Part shown: positions 34,718 to 44,261 of the stretch, one piece after another
Layout of the letters: every line of letters begins with the position of its first letter
Position numbering within the stretch: the first letter of the stretch is position 1
NCBI GenBank assembly: GCA_028023455.1
Contig: JAQFVV010000150.1
Coordinates: 2,425,550 to 2,489,549, forward strand
DNA: 64,000 bases
Direction of reading: 5' to 3'
Source of the DNA: Epiperipatus broadwayi
Lineage: Eukaryota > Onychophora > Udeonychophora > Euonychophora > Peripatidae
Notes under the pieces: generated by a model
Databases searched by the model: none
What the model saw: the letters and a program-made list of their open reading frames with translations, nothing else
What the model was told of the DNA's origin: nothing
Made by a program: the position numbers and the translations under genes

Positions 34718-37700
34718 TCAGGAAAAGGAAAGAGCAATTAAAGACCAGGTGTCAGCAAAGACTTTACTGGAGGCAAGGAGCTGGTCACGTTTCTTGATTT
34801 TTTTGAGCGTTTGATAGAACAATGGTATGATTTGTGGCGGGGGTAATTCCATGAGACTTTTGCATCTCACTATCCATATGGAATAAAGGACAAAGGTAGA
34901 AAGCCTTATTATTGAAAAAAACCCATTATGAATGGCATTTTCGAGTGAGAAAATCATATCAGGTCTTATGTTGGAATTGATTATAATTATATCTTTTAGA
35001 GTTTTAAGTCTTGGGCACCGGTGTATAATATGGTCTATGGTTTCATCTTCACGAGCACACAGACCACATATAGGGTCAATGCTGGTAAAACCTCTTCGGT
35101 GATAAAGAAACCAATTCGTGGGTAGCGCATTAAGATTTATTTTAATGATGAAGTCAAGGAATTTGGGTTCCAGACTCCATCTTTTGAAGTGTGTAATGAG
35201 TCTTTGGTTGGTTATTTTTAGGCTGGTTTTAATGGGTTGTTGATTATAGTTGATTATATTGTATGCTTCCCATAAGGTGATTTTTTGGTTAAGGTTAAAG
35301 GATGTTATCGGGTTATAAAGTTGTAGTTGTTGTATTAGGGATGCTATCCATGAACTGGAAGAGGGTGGAGGACGATCTGTCGGTGTAACTTTTTTAATAA
35401 TGTTAGAGTATCCACAGGAGAGGATCAGATTATGTAGAGTGTTGTGGGTTTTCTGTAAAATGATTGCTTGTATTGAGTGGAATGACAGTCCATTGAACCT
35501 GCGTGGTCGTTGGATACCTCGCAAGCTAATAGCAACTGTCCTTCCTCTCCAGAGAAGTTTGGTGCATAATCGGTTAATTTTATTTTGAAACTGTTTAGAC
35601 ATTTTAACGAATGGAAGATAATATGAGATTTTTGGCATTATGATCATGTTGAGGAGGCCAACCTTTCCATATAATGAAAGGTATACTCTAGAGAGTGAAG
35701 TGGTGATGGCTTCAGTTGAATGGAGGATTGCATCTTGAATCTCTCTTGCCATTGCAGTTGGAGTTTTGTAGATTGGAAAACCTAGGTATCTTTGGGGTTT
35801 TGCAGAAAAGGGAGAGTTAATTTGTTTACCAGACATTATCTTCCAGATGGAAGATTTGTTAAAATTTATTTGTAGGCCAAGTTTCGCTGTATTTCTGTTT
35901 AATATGTTCATGAGATTAGGAAGGTATTTAATGGTGGGAAGCACAACCATGATGTCATCAATATATGCAAATACATTGAAGCTTTTATTGAGAGAGGGAA
36001 GGAAAATTCCAGGGAGGTTTTTTTCTATATCCATCAGAAGAGGGTTGATGTATGCTGTGAAGAAAAGGGCACTGAGCGGGGATCCTTGAGGGATTGACTT
36101 GTATGGCTTGAAACCTGGTGTGATCTTGCCACAACAGAGAGATTTTTCTCTCTCTGTTGTTGAGCAGATTGCTGATCATCTGTACAATCCCAGCTGGAAT
36201 GTCGCATTCCAACAGAATATTCAGAAGGATGTTTATCTGGACTGAATCAAATGCTGCCGCAACATCCAGCTGGACGGCAATAGGTTTTGATTTACGATGT
36301 CCTCTGATGTAATTGAACAGTGCAGTTACATTGGACATAGCATGCGAGGTTGATGATCCCTTTTTTCCGTATTGGTTTGATGAGATATGGCTAAGAATTT
36401 GAGTTTGGATTTGATCTTTAATGACTGACTCAATTATCTTGATAAGCAATGGGGTCATGGAAATTGGCCGGATACTGTTAATGTCGTTTAGTGGTTTTGC
36501 TTTTTTAATAAAAGGCACGAGTGCCACTGGGTAAAGATCTGTTATGTTTCTGTTGCCGGAGGCTAGGTGATCAATCATTTTTTTAATAATTGGCACAGTG
36601 AATTGACTGAGGTGTTTGAGAAGGAAATTTGGGATGCCATGAAGGCCAGGATGAACGCCGTCAGGGAGAGATGTTATCTTCTTTTTGATTTGGATTTCCG
36701 TGATGCCATGTTCGCCGGGGTCACCAGCATCTAACCAGCTGTTTATAGGAGGAGCTCCATCTTTTTGCATTGATTGGCAGAATTGTTTGCTGATGTGCTG
36801 CATCATTGGAAAGCCAATAAGATTGGTTCCATTAGTATTAATGGATAAGGGAGTGATTTGTTTTTTATTGTATCCCAGTGCCCATCTGAGATAGTCTCTC
36901 GTCCAGCAGTGTTGTTGTGCTAAGAAACATTTGGCTCTTCTGATGGATATATATTCTGCAAGGGACTTTTGCTTGATTTTGTAGAGATTTTTAAGGAAGA
37001 TAATTTTTTCTGTATTTGTGAAGTTTTGCTGTGATGCTTGAAGTTGTATATTAATGTCTGTTAGGTCATTTAGAAGGCCATTAGGTCCTTTGATTTTCCT
37101 GGTGTGGTGATTTAATATGGACTGAAGTATTCCAATGAAGGAAAACCAGCCCTCCTCAGCAGGCAGGGAAAGGATGTTTATTTTCTGGAAAAGGATGTAT
37201 GCCTCAGACACTATCGCTTCGGTCATATTTGATTGGGTGATCATGCGCATGGTTTTACCAGGTCCATCAATGGGTGTAGGGATTGCAATAGGTGTAAGTT
37301 GTAAGATTAGAGCCATATGATCAGAGAAAGCAACAGGGGCCAAGGCTGCATCAAGGTTGAAATGGAGGTCTGGGGTGTAGAAAACCAAATCAATCAGGGA
37401 CTTTTTAGTTTTAGTATAGAAAGAGTAGGCTTCAGGAGGGAAGAAACCCTCTCCACACATTAATCTGCGATTTATTAGATGCAAAAATCTCTTGTTGAAG
37501 TCATTGTATGTAGTGTTAAAGTCTCCCAGAAGAATAGTAGGAGAGGCTCTGTTAGCGTTGATGGCATTTAGGATATGGATTATTTTTAGATATTGAGAGG
37601 TGTCTTTGGCTGTATATATATAAGCTATGATGATCGGATAACCCCAATAGTCTATTTCTATGATAATAATATTGGCATCTAGGAATAGAATACTAAAACT

Positions 37701-37946
37701 GTTTGGTGGTGTTGACTTGCTGAGAAGAATACCGACTCCACCTGAAGCAGAATGGCCTATGGAAAATTTAGTAAATCCGAGAGCTGAGAGAAGAGATAAT
37801 ATTTTATGATCAGTCTTATGGTGATATTTAGTTTCACCCATAAGAAGTATATGAGGGGAGCAGAGCGAGAGCCAGTTTTTAATAGCTAGAACTCTATCAA
37901 TTGAGTTGATGCCGCGAATATTAATGCCAGCAATTTTGCAGAACAT
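34718..37946 (-). pseudogene. LINE ORF2: AP endonuclease and reverse transcriptase, one frameshift
   Basis: Would encode about 1,075 residues that nick target DNA and reverse-transcribe the element RNA. The endonuclease (residues about 1-220) shows GINIRG, the catalytic MGETK (Glu38), GDFN at 141-144, a LIDLVF block and SDH at 208-210. RT follows with SIRPISMTPL, the motif-A block LDVAAAFDS near residue 560 and, in the second frame, YIDD at 35,954-35,965 (most LINEs have FADD). Near 35,010-35,068 a C-terminal CX2CX8HX4C finger (CGLC...HIIHRC) is kept. The only break I see is a frameshift in a GA/CT-repeat and T5 tract at about 36,143-36,155, where the frame passes from 37,946-side to 36,034-side. 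The first ATG lies two codons after the stop of the middle frame, in the same frame. Confidence 0.88.
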
Positions 37947-37952
37947 GATAGA

Positions 37953-38582
37953 TTAATCCAAACCGTCCTCAGCAAAGTGTACCAAGTCAATGTGGGGCAT
38001 CTCCATGTTAATGAGTTCTGATGTTGTTTGGAAATCAGAGTCTTGTGATTGAACTTGTGGATGGATTGGTGATATATTTGTTGGTTGAGGAAACGCATCC
38101 ATGAAGTCTTCGGTGTCTGATGAAGTAGTGTAATCTGTCTGAGATTCGTCAGATGGATCAATGGTATCGATGGTTATAGGATCCATGGTTTTCCTCTTTT
38201 TTTCTATGGATTTGTGAAGCTTTGTGCTGGATATATCTGAGATTTGTTTGCTAGCGGGTGGTGGTGAATAATGTATTGGATGGGAGCTGTCATCATCAGA
38301 GCTTGATTTATCTGAGCGAATTGATTTTCTTTTAATTTTCTTATTTGTATTTTGGGTATTTGTTGTGTTGGTTTCTGGGTTTTTTTTAAGTTTAGTAGTG
38401 TTGTTTTCTTTTTCCTGTACTTTTGATGAAAGTGTTTTTTTATTGTTATAAGAATTTGGTTTAAATTTTAGATCTGAGTCATTTTCGGTTTGCTGTAACT
38501 GTTGTGAAACATTAATTATGCTGACTTTTGGGTTGAGTGTTTGATAAGTCTTTTCATCTGGATGGTTGATTACTGCAGGCAT
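37953..38582 (-). CDS. Middle frame of the LINE (Ser/Lys/Asn-rich, unknown function)
   Basis: About 209 residues from the first ATG (38,580-38,582); the open frame itself extends up to 38,708, overlapping the end of ORF1 by about 25 bases in the -1 frame, with no ATG in that upstream part. The product looks disordered: Lys-rich stretches (KKIKRKS, SIEKKRKT), an acidic Ser tract (SSSDDDSS) and a Thr/Ser-rich C-terminus (DPSDESQTDYTTSSDTEDFM). The Lys clusters could be a nuclear localisation or nucleic-acid-binding region. Its TAA stop is in frame with ORF2, whose ATG follows after two codons. It may be an independent frame, a part of ORF1 reached by -1 shifting, or an N-terminal part of ORF2 cut off by one mutation. 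No domain recognised. Confidence 0.5.
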   Translation of the reverse strand: MPAVINHPDEKTYQTLNPKVSIINVSQQLQQTENDSDLKFKPNSYNNKKTLSSKVQEKENNTTKLKKNPETNTTNTQNTNKKIKRKSIRSDKSSSDDDSSHPIHYSPPPASKQISDISSTKLHKSIEKKRKTMDPITIDTIDPSDESQTDYTTSSDTEDFMDAFPQPTNISPIHPQVQSQDSDFQTTSELINMEMPHIDLVHFAEDGLD

Positions 38583-38683
38583 TGAAGAATTGAGGACAGT
38601 TTGTGGATCACTTTGTTTAGGTTTATTAGACTTAGCTGGCACGAATGATGAAGCATCATTGGTTTTAAGCTGGGTGGGAGTTG

Positions 38684-40597
38684 TTATTCTGAATTGTTTT
38701 GAAATTTTTTAAGTGTATTTTCTTCATCGCCTGGGTTTTCCTTGCTCTCGTTAGATGGTTTGGTCATATTGTCTTCTTTTGTAGAAAGAGTTTGGCCTAG
38801 CATTGTTTCTCGGGGATTAGTACAATATGTATCTAATGAATGATCTTGAGTATTATTGGTTTGAGAGATTGGTTTAGTAGCAGTATATGTTATTGCTTGG
38901 TTCTCTGATTCACTACTATTAGTGTAGAGGTTGGTGTTTGTTCTTTCTTGAAGATTTTCATTTTGAAAGATAGGTTTGGATGTGAGAGGGTTTGTTGGAG
39001 GATTTATTTGAGTCAGATTGTCTGGGTTTGTGAGGTTGCTGTTTGAATTAGTCCCATGTGGTGATTGTCTATTTAAGGATGTGATAGCCGTATTAATAGG
39101 TCTACCAGGGCATCTGTGAACTTTATTCTTTTTAATACCACAGTGTATGCATATTCTTGCTGCACAATCTTTAATAAGGTGTGTTCTTTGAAGGCAGAAG
39201 AAACATTGTGGCTGTACTCCCCTGAAGGTCAAAACCATAGGAGAGCCTCTTGCAGTAATAATGGTGGGTATGTCAGTGGGTATAATGTTTTTCTTTAAGG
39301 TAAGTGTGAAGACAACTGTATTGGACAGAATTTGATCTTCGAAGTGAGGGTTTAGTAAGTGTTTAAATTTACTAATTGAACCATAATTAATAAGGATGTC
39401 TTGTAGTTCTTGTTCTTTCAAATGGGCAAGGCAGTTTTGAATTCTGCCAGATAGTGTAACTGGACGGTTCATATCTATGGAGCAAAGTATATAATTTCCC
39501 AAAGATCGGTAGTTATTTTTAAAGTTCATACGGTCCGCCCACGTTTTAAACTCAACGATAACATAGCGGTCATTGGGATGATTAAGGATCATGTGAATGC
39601 CTCTGCCTAATTGATTTTGATTGATTAGACTGTATAATTGTTCTAGAGGGAACTTATATAACGCACATTGTTGATTTGTTATGGCTAAGATTAACGACTT
39701 ATCGCTGTAGTAGTTTGTAAACGATTTATACAGAGTGTTGGGAATCGTTTTGTTAAACTCGGTATTAATTTTTAGGAACATGTCATCATTAAGATCGTTT
39801 ATATTAAATGAGACATTTTCTAGAGTGTTTGATTCTTGTTCTGTGTCTAATTCTGAGATATTCAGATATAGTTCATTGAAATTATCGGCCTTAATATTTT
39901 CGGAGATTCTCTCAGAATTTTTAGACCTTACGATATTTGCGTACGTAGTGGAATTTTTCAATATTGGAAATGAGGAAATTGGTTTAGATTGCAAGTTGGC
40001 TGATGTAGCAATGGATTGTTCTGTGCTATAATCTTTGTTTGTTTTGGAATGAGGTTTATTAGTTTTAAAATTTATTTCTTCTTTTTGATTTTTAAATTTA
40101 CTGTTGACAAACTGTAATGTGACAGCGCTGGTTTTGTCGACCTCTGGTGGAAAAGTTTTAACTTTAAAAAATTCGCCGATATCATCTTGTTGGAAATTTT
40201 GTCTATTATTTTCAGACATGGTTTTCGGGGTATTATAGGGCAAAGAAAATTGCTCATTAGAGTCTTCTGCGGGAGCGTAAAATCTTCGGAGAGGAGATGA
40301 TTGGTTTTTGCTTGTATTGTTAAAGATTTCAATAGTTTCGCTTGATGAGATATTTATGCTATTGTTTATATTAGGGGTAAGTAGAATATTTTCTAAACTT
40401 TTGTTGATATTTGCGATGGTGTTTTCATTTGATTTATTGGTTTGTGGGTTTTTATTTGTAGTAGAAGTTAGTTTAGTTGCATTTAGATTAGATCTAAGGC
40501 TATAATATTTACGACCGATTGCTGCTTTGTTAGGTTGAGTGCTGAGATCGGGGTTAACATTAATTTGAGAATTATCGATTATATTATCACTTTCCAT
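38684..40597 (-). CDS. LINE ORF1 protein with zinc knuckles
   Basis: An intact 637-codon frame. The N-terminal half is Asn/Ser/Thr-rich and probably disordered. Residues about 270-460 are more ordered, with alternating hydrophobic blocks (YVIVEFKTWADRMNF, IQNCLAHLKEQELQDILI) that could be RRM-like, although I cannot prove it. At about 464-477 CFFCLQRTHLIKDC fits the CX2CX4HX4C knuckle, followed by CIHCGIKKNKVHRC, where the usual His is Asn and a His sits three residues later. The C-terminus is again low-complexity. ORF1 proteins of this type coat the element RNA and assist reverse transcription. The intact length in a decaying AT-rich region suggests recent insertion. Confidence 0.85.
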   Translation of the reverse strand: MESDNIIDNSQINVNPDLSTQPNKAAIGRKYYSLRSNLNATKLTSTTNKNPQTNKSNENTIANINKSLENILLTPNINNSINISSSETIEIFNNTSKNQSSPLRRFYAPAEDSNEQFSLPYNTPKTMSENNRQNFQQDDIGEFFKVKTFPPEVDKTSAVTLQFVNSKFKNQKEEINFKTNKPHSKTNKDYSTEQSIATSANLQSKPISSFPILKNSTTYANIVRSKNSERISENIKADNFNELYLNISELDTEQESNTLENVSFNINDLNDDMFLKINTEFNKTIPNTLYKSFTNYYSDKSLILAITNQQCALYKFPLEQLYSLINQNQLGRGIHMILNHPNDRYVIVEFKTWADRMNFKNNYRSLGNYILCSIDMNRPVTLSGRIQNCLAHLKEQELQDILINYGSISKFKHLLNPHFEDQILSNTVVFTLTLKKNIIPTDIPTIITARGSPMVLTFRGVQPQCFFCLQRTHLIKDCAARICIHCGIKKNKVHRCPGRPINTAITSLNRQSPHGTNSNSNLTNPDNLTQINPPTNPLTSKPIFQNENLQERTNTNLYTNSSESENQAITYTATKPISQTNNTQDHSLDTYCTNPRETMLGQTLSTKEDNMTKPSNESKENPGDEENTLKKFQNNSE

Positions 40598-40619
40598 AAT
40601 AAATAATGTTTAAAACCGA

Positions 40620-40750
40620 CTTACCTTGAATAAAAGACGTAAAGGTAAGGGGACAATCGTCCCTGTCTTCTTGAAACTGAATCGCAAAGGGACGCTTTTA
40701 ATAAGACCAGTTGCAAAGATGGCTGCCAAAAGCGGAAGTATACAATAAGT
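40620..40750 (-). promoter_or_regulatory. LINE 5' untranslated region with splice-donor-like site
   Basis: The sequence just upstream of ORF1 is GC-richer than its surroundings and holds TTCAAGGTAAGTCGG near 40,620, a perfect splice-donor consensus, plus inverted GGGAC/GTCCC words near 40,655-40,695. It is presumably part of the internal promoter and leader. The donor may be fortuitous. No TATA box is needed or seen. Confidence 0.35.
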
Positions 40751-40760
40751 TTAATATATT

Positions 40761-41261
40761 ACAAAATACACAATAATCTGAAAAAAACTTATTTCTAAAA
40801 GTACCATGTTTATAATGACTGCTATTCAGAAAGACTTTATGCGTATCATCTTTATTTATAGAATATGTCCCTTTTTGTTTAAGAACTTTTATTTTTTAAA
40901 GAATGACCCTTTTATTTCAGATGCTTTTACAATAACAATTTCTTTCCTGGAATTCTCTTCAGAATTAGAAATAAGCAAAACATATAGCTAAGCAGTCAAA
41001 AACGAATCAATCGTATTCAATAATAATTAAAAATATCTTTTGAATATCTCTTAAAATAAAATAAAAAGCACTTTATTTAAAATTTAATGAATACTATTTT
41101 ATAAGCACTGCACGTTTTAACATCAACAGATATTTTATAGTAAAGCAACTAGTTAAATATATCGGCAATGACTTATAAACACCATCTATATTTAATTATA
41201 TATCTATTATAGAAAACATAATTAGCTAATTTATCATTTTTTAGATTCACATATACATATA
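40761..41261. other. Unassigned AT-rich DNA
   Basis: No recognisable feature between the LINE 5' end and the first hammerhead repeat. Confidence 0.5.
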
Positions 41262-41795
41262 GGGGACGTGAACACAGACTTTCAAGCATCCTTCAACTAT
41301 CCACACCATCTTATACCACTGATACACATGACCCCACACATGTAGAAAATATAAATAATCACTAATATAAGTATTTCGTGCTGAACCAGCACTCATCAGT
41401 TGGTCCAGATTATCATCTTCATACTTTAATGAACAGGCTTCAATCTACTCCAACCTCCAACTCCTCAGCCATCCATGCCATTGAAAATCTGATAATGGAA
41501 AGCCCAAATCCCTTCTGATGCTAATATTATTGTCATGACCATGTTGATTCCAAGTCACTCTAAATCCTCATGTATAGAACCTTTACCATTTAAATGCATA
41601 GAAGAGGGTTGGGGCAAGATGCAGGCTCAATGTGTAAGATTTGAAATACACTCATTCTTTATATACCTGGTCCGTATTGTAAATATAGGGTATTTGAACA
41701 CATTTTTAAGCACCCTTCAACTCTCCACACTATCTCATACCACTGATACACATGACCACACACATGTAGAAAAGATAAATAATCACCAATATACG
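41262..41795 (-). repeat. Hammerhead/tRNA-like repeat family, 1.2 tandem units
   Basis: On the minus strand a unit of about 424 bp is repeated: CTTCAACT..TCCACAC on the plus strand occurs at 41,289 and again at 41,715. In transcript order each unit has the ribozyme core, then about 40 bases later an A-box-like TATCAGTGGTATGAGATAG and a B-box-like GTGTTCA, then a body of about 300 bp. The first unit contains the ribozyme at 41,351-41,420; the second is cut inside the ribozyme at 41,795, where the head-to-head junction begins. Other copies are at 42,950-43,375 and 50,881-51,400. Frames of about 100 codons in this interval are not genes. Confidence 0.75.
41351..41420 (-). ncRNA. Type I hammerhead ribozyme motif (family 2)
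   Basis: Minus strand: CTGATGA (plus 41,393-41,399), stem II of GTGCTG pairing perfectly with CAGCAC around GTT, GAAA (plus 41,374-41,377), then a short stem III and a UA cleavage context. Stem I is extended: ACCAA upstream pairs with TTAGT (one mismatch) and GATAATC pairs with GATTAT, with an internal bulge between, as in natural type I hammerheads. Confidence 0.72.
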
Positions 41796-41876
41796 TATTT
41801 CATGATGATTATTTATCTTTTCTATATGTATGTGGTTATATGTATCAGTGGTATGAGATAGTGTGGGTAGTTGAAG
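41715..41876. repeat. Palindrome formed by head-to-head hammerhead repeats
   Basis: Arms of about 68 bases (outer ends CTTCAACTCTCCACAC and GTGTGGGTAGTTGAAG) are inverted around a centre near 41,796 (TATTTCATGATGATT). Both arms are parts of the family-2 repeat, the left on the minus strand, the right on the plus strand. The right copy continues with a B-box-like CTGTGCTCAAATCTCC to about 41,960. Confidence 0.8.
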
Positions 41877-41965
41877 CATGTTTGAAAATCTGTGCTCAAA
41901 TCTCCTATATTTACAATTAAGCTCCAGGTATACCAAGAGTACCTGTATTTCAAATCATGCACATA

Positions 41966-42949
41966 TACGTATATTTTATATATATCAGCCATACCTATAA
42001 TGGATATATTTTATTTCATGAAGTTTAAAATATACTATTTTATAAATGATTTTTACAATATTAAAACATTAATTTAATGTTTATTGTGATTAATTTTCAT
42101 TTTCTCAAAGCATAATGACAAACTAAAGTTGTTTCAAAACTTTAAATAAACATTAAATAATATCTTAATTGTGAAGTTGGCTTACATTTTTGAAAATTAT
42201 TTTAAAAATTCATTATAAATCTTCCATATGAATAATAACTACCAAATGCAAATTAACATAAACATTTTTATTATTATTGCATTAATGATTAACTCCTTCT
42301 TAATGTGTAAAATTCTTTTTTTTTCTGCCATTATCCTATACCATCAAGTATACAAAATATATGATGTCAGTAATAGTATTGTTGATATTTTAACAGATTC
42401 TTTTATTAATGAATAATTTTAAAGACAAGATGTCTCAGAGAAACATGGATTACAGAGGAAAGTTAAGGTTGACTTTAATTTTTATTTCTTTATATTCAGT
42501 TTTAATTAACTTAATAAATAAATAATTTATTTATTATTATTTTATCACTAATGTGTTAATTTTTCTCATTCCCAGTTAGTATATAAAAAACAGAAAATGA
42601 GCTGGATTGATTTTGTTTTCTAAGCATTCCATATTAAATATTATTTCACTTAAATATGATTTTGACTTTTTATTTAATATTTATACTATTTTATTTAATT
42701 CACATACATAATCATAAATAAAATAGAAAATCAAATAAAAAACAAAATTCTTTGATAACCATGGTTTAGTCTATTAACAAATAGATCTTTTCAAGTGAAA
42801 TTCAACAAGACAATACAACATATATATACAAAACAAAATAACCTTCCCATCATTCACTTCAAAAAACAACTTCCTTTAACATCAAAGACAACGTTTGATA
42901 TTAAATAACTGAAACACAGGCTTATTATATACCTGTGTCTATATATGTA
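41966..42949. other. Unassigned AT-rich DNA
   Basis: Nothing recognisable; a 62-codon frame at 42,228 has no motif. Confidence 0.5.
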
Positions 42950-43375
42950 ATATATAGAGTATATGAGCACAGACTTTCAAACGATCCACCACTCTTCACT
43001 CTATCTAATAATACTGATACACTCAAGCACATATATGCTGAAAAAATAAATAATCACCAATATACATATTTCATGCTAAACCAGCAATCATCAGTTGGTC
43101 CAGATTATCATCTCCCACACATATATACTATAAGTGCTCAGATATATATTAAGATAGACAATCTTCATACTTTAATCGACAGGCTTCAAACTACTATACA
43201 CTTCAACTCTTCAACCATCCATCCAATTGAAAATCTGATGATGGAATGCTCGAAGGCCACCCTGAGGCCGAGATTCAAGGAAGTTGTTTTTGAAATGAAA
43301 GAAGGGAAGGCTATTTTGTTTTGCATATACAGTATTCGTTATGATGCTCAAGGGAGTTGATTTTTGAAGTGAATG
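42950..43375 (-). repeat. Hammerhead/tRNA-like repeat family, single unit
   Basis: A further minus-strand copy: B-box part (complement of GAGCACAGACTTTCAAA) near 42,965, A-box part near 43,000-43,025, the ribozyme at 43,046-43,115 and the body (GACAGGCTTCAAACTACT, CCAATTGAAAATCTGATGAT) to about 43,270. The segment AAGGAAGTTGTTTTTGAAATGA and a near copy at 43,355-43,375 form a short local duplication at its end. Confidence 0.7.
43046..43115 (-). ncRNA. Type I hammerhead ribozyme motif (family 2)
   Basis: Minus strand: CTGATGA (plus 43,088-43,094); stem II TTGCTG with TAGCAT (four Watson-Crick pairs, one G-U and one U-U at the base); GAAA (plus 43,069-43,072); stem III TATGTA followed by U and A, giving an AUA cleavage triplet. 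Stem I ACCAA/TTGGT is perfect and GATAATC/GATTAT extends it. Core fully conserved. Confidence 0.72.
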
Positions 43376-44261
43376 ATGAAAAGGCAATTTTGTTTTGTAT
43401 AGTGTCACTTGAAAAGGTCTATTTGTTAACAGATAAAACACCACGGTCGCAGAAGAATTTTGATAAAATGTTGGTTTTGGCTAATATTGCAATGTTATAT
43501 GATATTCTATTTTATTTATCATTACTAGTATAGTGGTAGGCGATATATAATTATTTAATTTTTTTTTAATAATCATAATTATTTACAAATAAAGAAATAT
43601 ATTTTATTTGTATAAATAGAGATGGAAAAAAATATCTTTATTTATAGTTATTATATTTTACACAATACTTATTTTATTTAATATTTTTTTGTAGAGAATA
43701 ATTGCATCACACATATACCACACACACGCACAATTTTATGTTGATAATCTTCAGAAATCGATCCCGTTTTATACAAATAAAAAATATTAATCAAATTGAA
43801 GTATTAAAATTTAAACATTACCGAATATGTATAGCATTAGTAGAATAGATCATAAAAGATTTTAAATACAAAATAGTTTTATTATGTTTAAAGATCAAAA
43901 GCTTTTTTTTTTAATTAAAAAAAATTGAAAATAATTCTGTTTCTTTTTATAATTTTTTTCTACTTAAACTAACGTTCACTACATATCTGACTCAGTGTCT
44001 CAACATATTTCAATTAAATCTCACTTACTAAAAGTTATTTATTTTAAATACGGTATATAACTCAAGTTATCAAATGATATTAACAACACGTAAATGCATT
44101 TCATTTGAATCAACTTTATTCAAGTCACCCAAGCTGTCTCCATCACCTTATCCTCACTGTTCTTTTATATCTAATGGATTTTACATAATATTAAAATACG
44201 AATATAATTTTCAAAATTTGTATACATTTAAATATAAATATTATTATACTATGGTGAAACT
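43376..44261. other. Unassigned AT-rich DNA
   Basis: Nothing I can support as a feature. Long A/T runs. Confidence 0.5.

Larger units (their letters stand above)
34430..40760 (-). mobile_element. Nearly intact Tx1/L1-like LINE
   Basis: About 6.3 kb, transcribed on the minus strand: a short 5' region (40,598 to about 40,750), ORF1 with zinc knuckles, a Ser/Lys-rich middle frame, and an endonuclease/RT ORF2, then about 290 bp of 3' untranslated sequence. Base composition (near 40% GC in ORF2) is well above the flanks, which suits a recent arrival from a conserved lineage. The endonuclease and RT motifs, the C-terminal CCHC and the zinc knuckles fit the Tx1/L1 group; I cannot say which clade. 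Some Tx1 lineages insert into specific RNA genes, but no such target is visible here. Borders are approximate because no target duplication was found. Confidence 0.8.

Noticed and set aside
41535-41936. Frames of 108 and 68 codons on both strands
   Set aside because: They are products of the palindromic hammerhead repeat; related frames at 42,935-43,444 come from the same repeat.
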